Below are positions 4,512-6,105 of a DNA stretch of 6,105 nt, in pieces. The translations under genes were made by a program, and so were the position numbers. Position 1 is the stretch's first letter. Each line of letters starts with the position of its first letter. The stretch covers positions 1 to 6,105 of the forward strand of contig JBIOWC010000589.1 in the NCBI GenBank assembly GCA_044868105.1, in the 5' to 3' direction. This DNA is from JBFMDH01 sp044868105. GTDB taxonomy: Bacteria; Acidobacteriota; Blastocatellia; UBA7656. A model generated the notes under the pieces. It saw nothing but the letters and a program-made list of their open reading frames with translations. It ran no database searches and was not told the origin of the DNA.

Positions 4512-5684
4512 TCACCCTTCATCTGCCAAAACCGTGTGCAACGCTTCCATGAAAAAATAATCGCCCCACATCACCGATTCATCAACGCCCCAGTTCATCG
4601 GTTTGTGATAAACCCCGTGCCGCAAAATCCCTTCCCGGCTGGCGTCGCCCGTGAAGCCTTCTCCGGTCAACGTCGAAAGAATCGTGAGCGCCGCTTGTTT
4701 GTAGGTCTCAGCGCTTCGCCCGGTGCCTTCAATATCTTTTAATTTCCAAAACGCAGAGGCGGCAATCGCCGCCGCGGAACTGTCGAGCGGTTCGTCGGGA
4801 ATTCCCGGCGCTCCGTAATCCCAAAAAGGCACACCGTCATCGGGCGTGTGTTGAAGGTAAAATCCGGCGCAGCGTTCGGCGGTTTCTAAAAAAAAGCCAT
4901 CTCGCGTAAACCGATAGGTATCGGTAAAACCGTACATAGCCCAGGCCAAACCGCGCGCCCAACAAGTGAACGGCGAATAACCTTGTTGCGTCGACAGGTT
5001 GCGAAATTCGCCGCGCACAGGGTTGAAGATGGCTTCGTGAATGACTTTGCCTTCACCATCAACTAAACGCGTTCCGGCTTTGCGCACCAGATATTTTTCC
5101 GTGGTTCGCGCATGGGTGACCGCCTTGCGATATAACTCGTCTTCGCCTCCCAACTCATGAGCGCGAAACAGCAGGCGAATGTTCATCATAATGTCAATGA
5201 ACAACGATTGCGGCCCATTGAATGAATAGATGTAGTGGTCTTCGCCCGTCTCTTTCCAGCGAAAAGATTGAATGGTGCCGGCAGTAATTAGCACCTCTTT
5301 GAGCCACTGTTTGGTCGCATCCCCTTCAGGCAACAGGTTAAACCAGCGATTCGCCGTTGACATGAAAATGAACCCGAGGTCGTGCACATCGCGGTCAAAC
5401 TTTCGGGCTTCTAATTTTCGCGTGTACGTTTCGGCCGCTTCGCGCCACTTCGTCTCTCCCGTTCGCTCATAGGCCAGCCACATCATTCCCGCATAAAAAC
5501 CCGGACACCAATCCGTCCAGATAAAATCGGGGCGCGACCAAATGCCGTTTTCCGTGTAAATCGGAGCGGCTTTGTCGCTCGTCCATTTGGGCAACATCTT
5601 TTCCAGTTGAGCAACGCCGAACTCGAACGCCTGTTCAAGGCGCGGGCGCAGCGCTCGTTTATCAATTGTTTGGTTCACATTCAT
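4512..5684 (-). CDS. GH88-family unsaturated glucuronyl hydrolase-like protein
   Basis: This 390-residue protein has the (alpha/alpha)6-barrel signatures of glycoside hydrolase family 88. Those enzymes hydrate the 4,5-double bond of unsaturated uronic acid residues released by polysaccharide lyases, which splits the disaccharide. The first conserved Asp motif reads HDLGFIFMST (D102) and the second LFIDIMMNIRLL (D164), matching the two essential Asp of characterised UGLs. GYSPFTCWARGLAWAMYGF (235-253), PDEPLDSSAAAIAA (296-309) and SVMWGDYFFMEAL (370-382) are further family blocks. Length is normal and there is no signal peptide, so it should act in the cytoplasm on imported oligosaccharides. 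The start follows the SDR stop by 10 nt, suggesting one operon; only a distant GAAGG is seen as ribosome site, so translational coupling is likely. Exact substrate (chondroitin-, heparin-, pectin- or ulvan-type) cannot be told. Confidence 0.88.
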   Translation of the reverse strand: MNVNQTIDKRALRPRLEQAFEFGVAQLEKMLPKWTSDKAAPIYTENGIWSRPDFIWTDWCPGFYAGMMWLAYERTGETKWREAAETYTRKLEARKFDRDVHDLGFIFMSTANRWFNLLPEGDATKQWLKEVLITAGTIQSFRWKETGEDHYIYSFNGPQSLFIDIMMNIRLLFRAHELGGEDELYRKAVTHARTTEKYLVRKAGTRLVDGEGKVIHEAIFNPVRGEFRNLSTQQGYSPFTCWARGLAWAMYGFTDTYRFTRDGFFLETAERCAGFYLQHTPDDGVPFWDYGAPGIPDEPLDSSAAAIAASAFWKLKDIEGTGRSAETYKQAALTILSTLTGEGFTGDASREGILRHGVYHKPMNWGVDESVMWGDYFFMEALHTVLADEG

Positions 5685-5694
5685 AAATTCTGTT

Positions 5695-6105
5695 TCACAG
5701 CCTTCGCAAATTCATGCCGCCGCTGACTTCGATTACGGTGCCGGTCGAGTATTGAAAACTGCCATTCACTAATGCGGCAACCGCTTTGCCAACGTCTTCG
5801 GGAAGTCCCCAACGGCGTTGCGGAATCAACCCTTCGGCAATCAACCGGTCATACTTGGCTTCAACCGCAGCGGTCATATCGGTTTTGATAATCCCTGGCC
5901 GCACTTCATAAACATTGATGCCGTATTCGGACAATCTATCGGCGAAGACCGCCGCTGCCATGCTCAGTCCCGCTTTTGACACACAGTATTCGGCGCGTGA
6001 TGTTGATGACATATAAGCCGATATGGAAGTCACAAAAACAATACTCGGTTGGCTTTCCGGTTGCGCTTTTACCTGAGCAATCATGTGTTGAGCCAGGCGT
6101 TGCGT
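5695..6105 (-). CDS. SDR-family oxidoreductase, C-terminal part (5' end outside window)
   Basis: The frame is open from the right edge to a TGA at 5695, giving about 136 residues; the ATG at 6084 is internal, because the frame continues upstream with TQRLAQH. It shows the classical short-chain dehydrogenase active site: the Ser of VFVTSISAYM and, 13 residues later, the Tyr of YCVSK (Y-x-x-x-K). Then come VRPGIIKTDMT, typical of the nucleotide-binding PG motif, and the C-terminal GTVIEVSGGMNLRRL, typical of FabG-like SDRs. The N-terminal Rossmann motif (TGxxxGxG) is outside the window. It is the upstream partner of the GH88 gene, 10 nt apart, so a sugar or uronate oxidoreductase role is more likely than fatty-acid synthesis. 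This is inference; the substrate is not readable from the fragment. Confidence 0.88.
   Translation of the reverse strand, partial: TQRLAQHMIAQVKAQPESQPSIVFVTSISAYMSSTSRAEYCVSKAGLSMAAAVFADRLSEYGINVYEVRPGIIKTDMTAAVEAKYDRLIAEGLIPQRRWGLPEDVGKAVAALVNGSFQYSTGTVIEVSGGMNLRRL

Noticed and set aside
4512..6105. The GH88/SDR pair as part of the peptide system
   Set aside because: It is on the opposite strand, convergent, separated by about 200 bp, and its catalytic families point to uronate-containing oligosaccharide breakdown.

Overview
The window looks like a chromosomal segment from a Gram-negative, mid-GC environmental bacterium. Acidobacteriota (Blastocatellia-like) is my best guess. It rests on gene style only: a sigma-54 activator, a PqqD-like/M50/HlyD fusion, and a cytoplasmic GH88 enzyme next to an SDR. 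No rRNA, tRNA, insertion sequence or CRISPR array is visible.

Layout, left to right. Positions 1-327 hold the C-terminal end of a sigma-54-dependent (NtrC-type) activator with a Fis-type HTH, cut by the left edge. Positions 328-686 hold no gene but a well-formed regulatory region: a hairpin after the activator gene, three near-identical palindromes (core TGTGTAG-N3-CTACACA) centred at 447, 466 and 545, a possible IHF site near 595, and a consensus -24/-12 promoter (TGGCACA-ACCA-TTGCA, 630-645). Downstream are two very short genes (687-749 and 892-978), each with a good Shine-Dalgarno, encoding acidic peptides that share the N-terminus MINER. A long GC-rich hairpin with a T-rich tail follows (1000-1086). 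Then come a GNAT acetyltransferase (1102-1713) and an 847-residue fusion of a PqqD-like domain, an M50 (site-2-type) membrane metalloprotease and an HlyD-type adaptor (1764-4307).

My reading is that 1-4307 is one self-contained, sigma-54-switched locus resembling a RiPP or peptide-export cassette. The activator binds the palindromes and fires the promoter. The peptides are the abundant product, and the hairpin lowers expression of the genes behind them. The PqqD-like domain recognises the peptides, the M50 protease may cut them, the HlyD module hands them towards the cell exterior, and the GNAT may acylate the product or protect the cell. The parts are seen in the sequence; the joint function is inference. 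No classical RiPP enzyme (radical SAM, YcaO, lanthionine synthetase), ABC ATPase or TolC is present in the window.

On the right, on the opposite strand, is a separate catabolic-type pair. A GH88-like unsaturated glucuronyl hydrolase (4512-5684) lies 10 nt downstream of an SDR oxidoreductase (5695 to the right edge, N-terminus missing). These converge with the peptide locus across a short intergenic region (4308-4511) that contains only weak hairpins.
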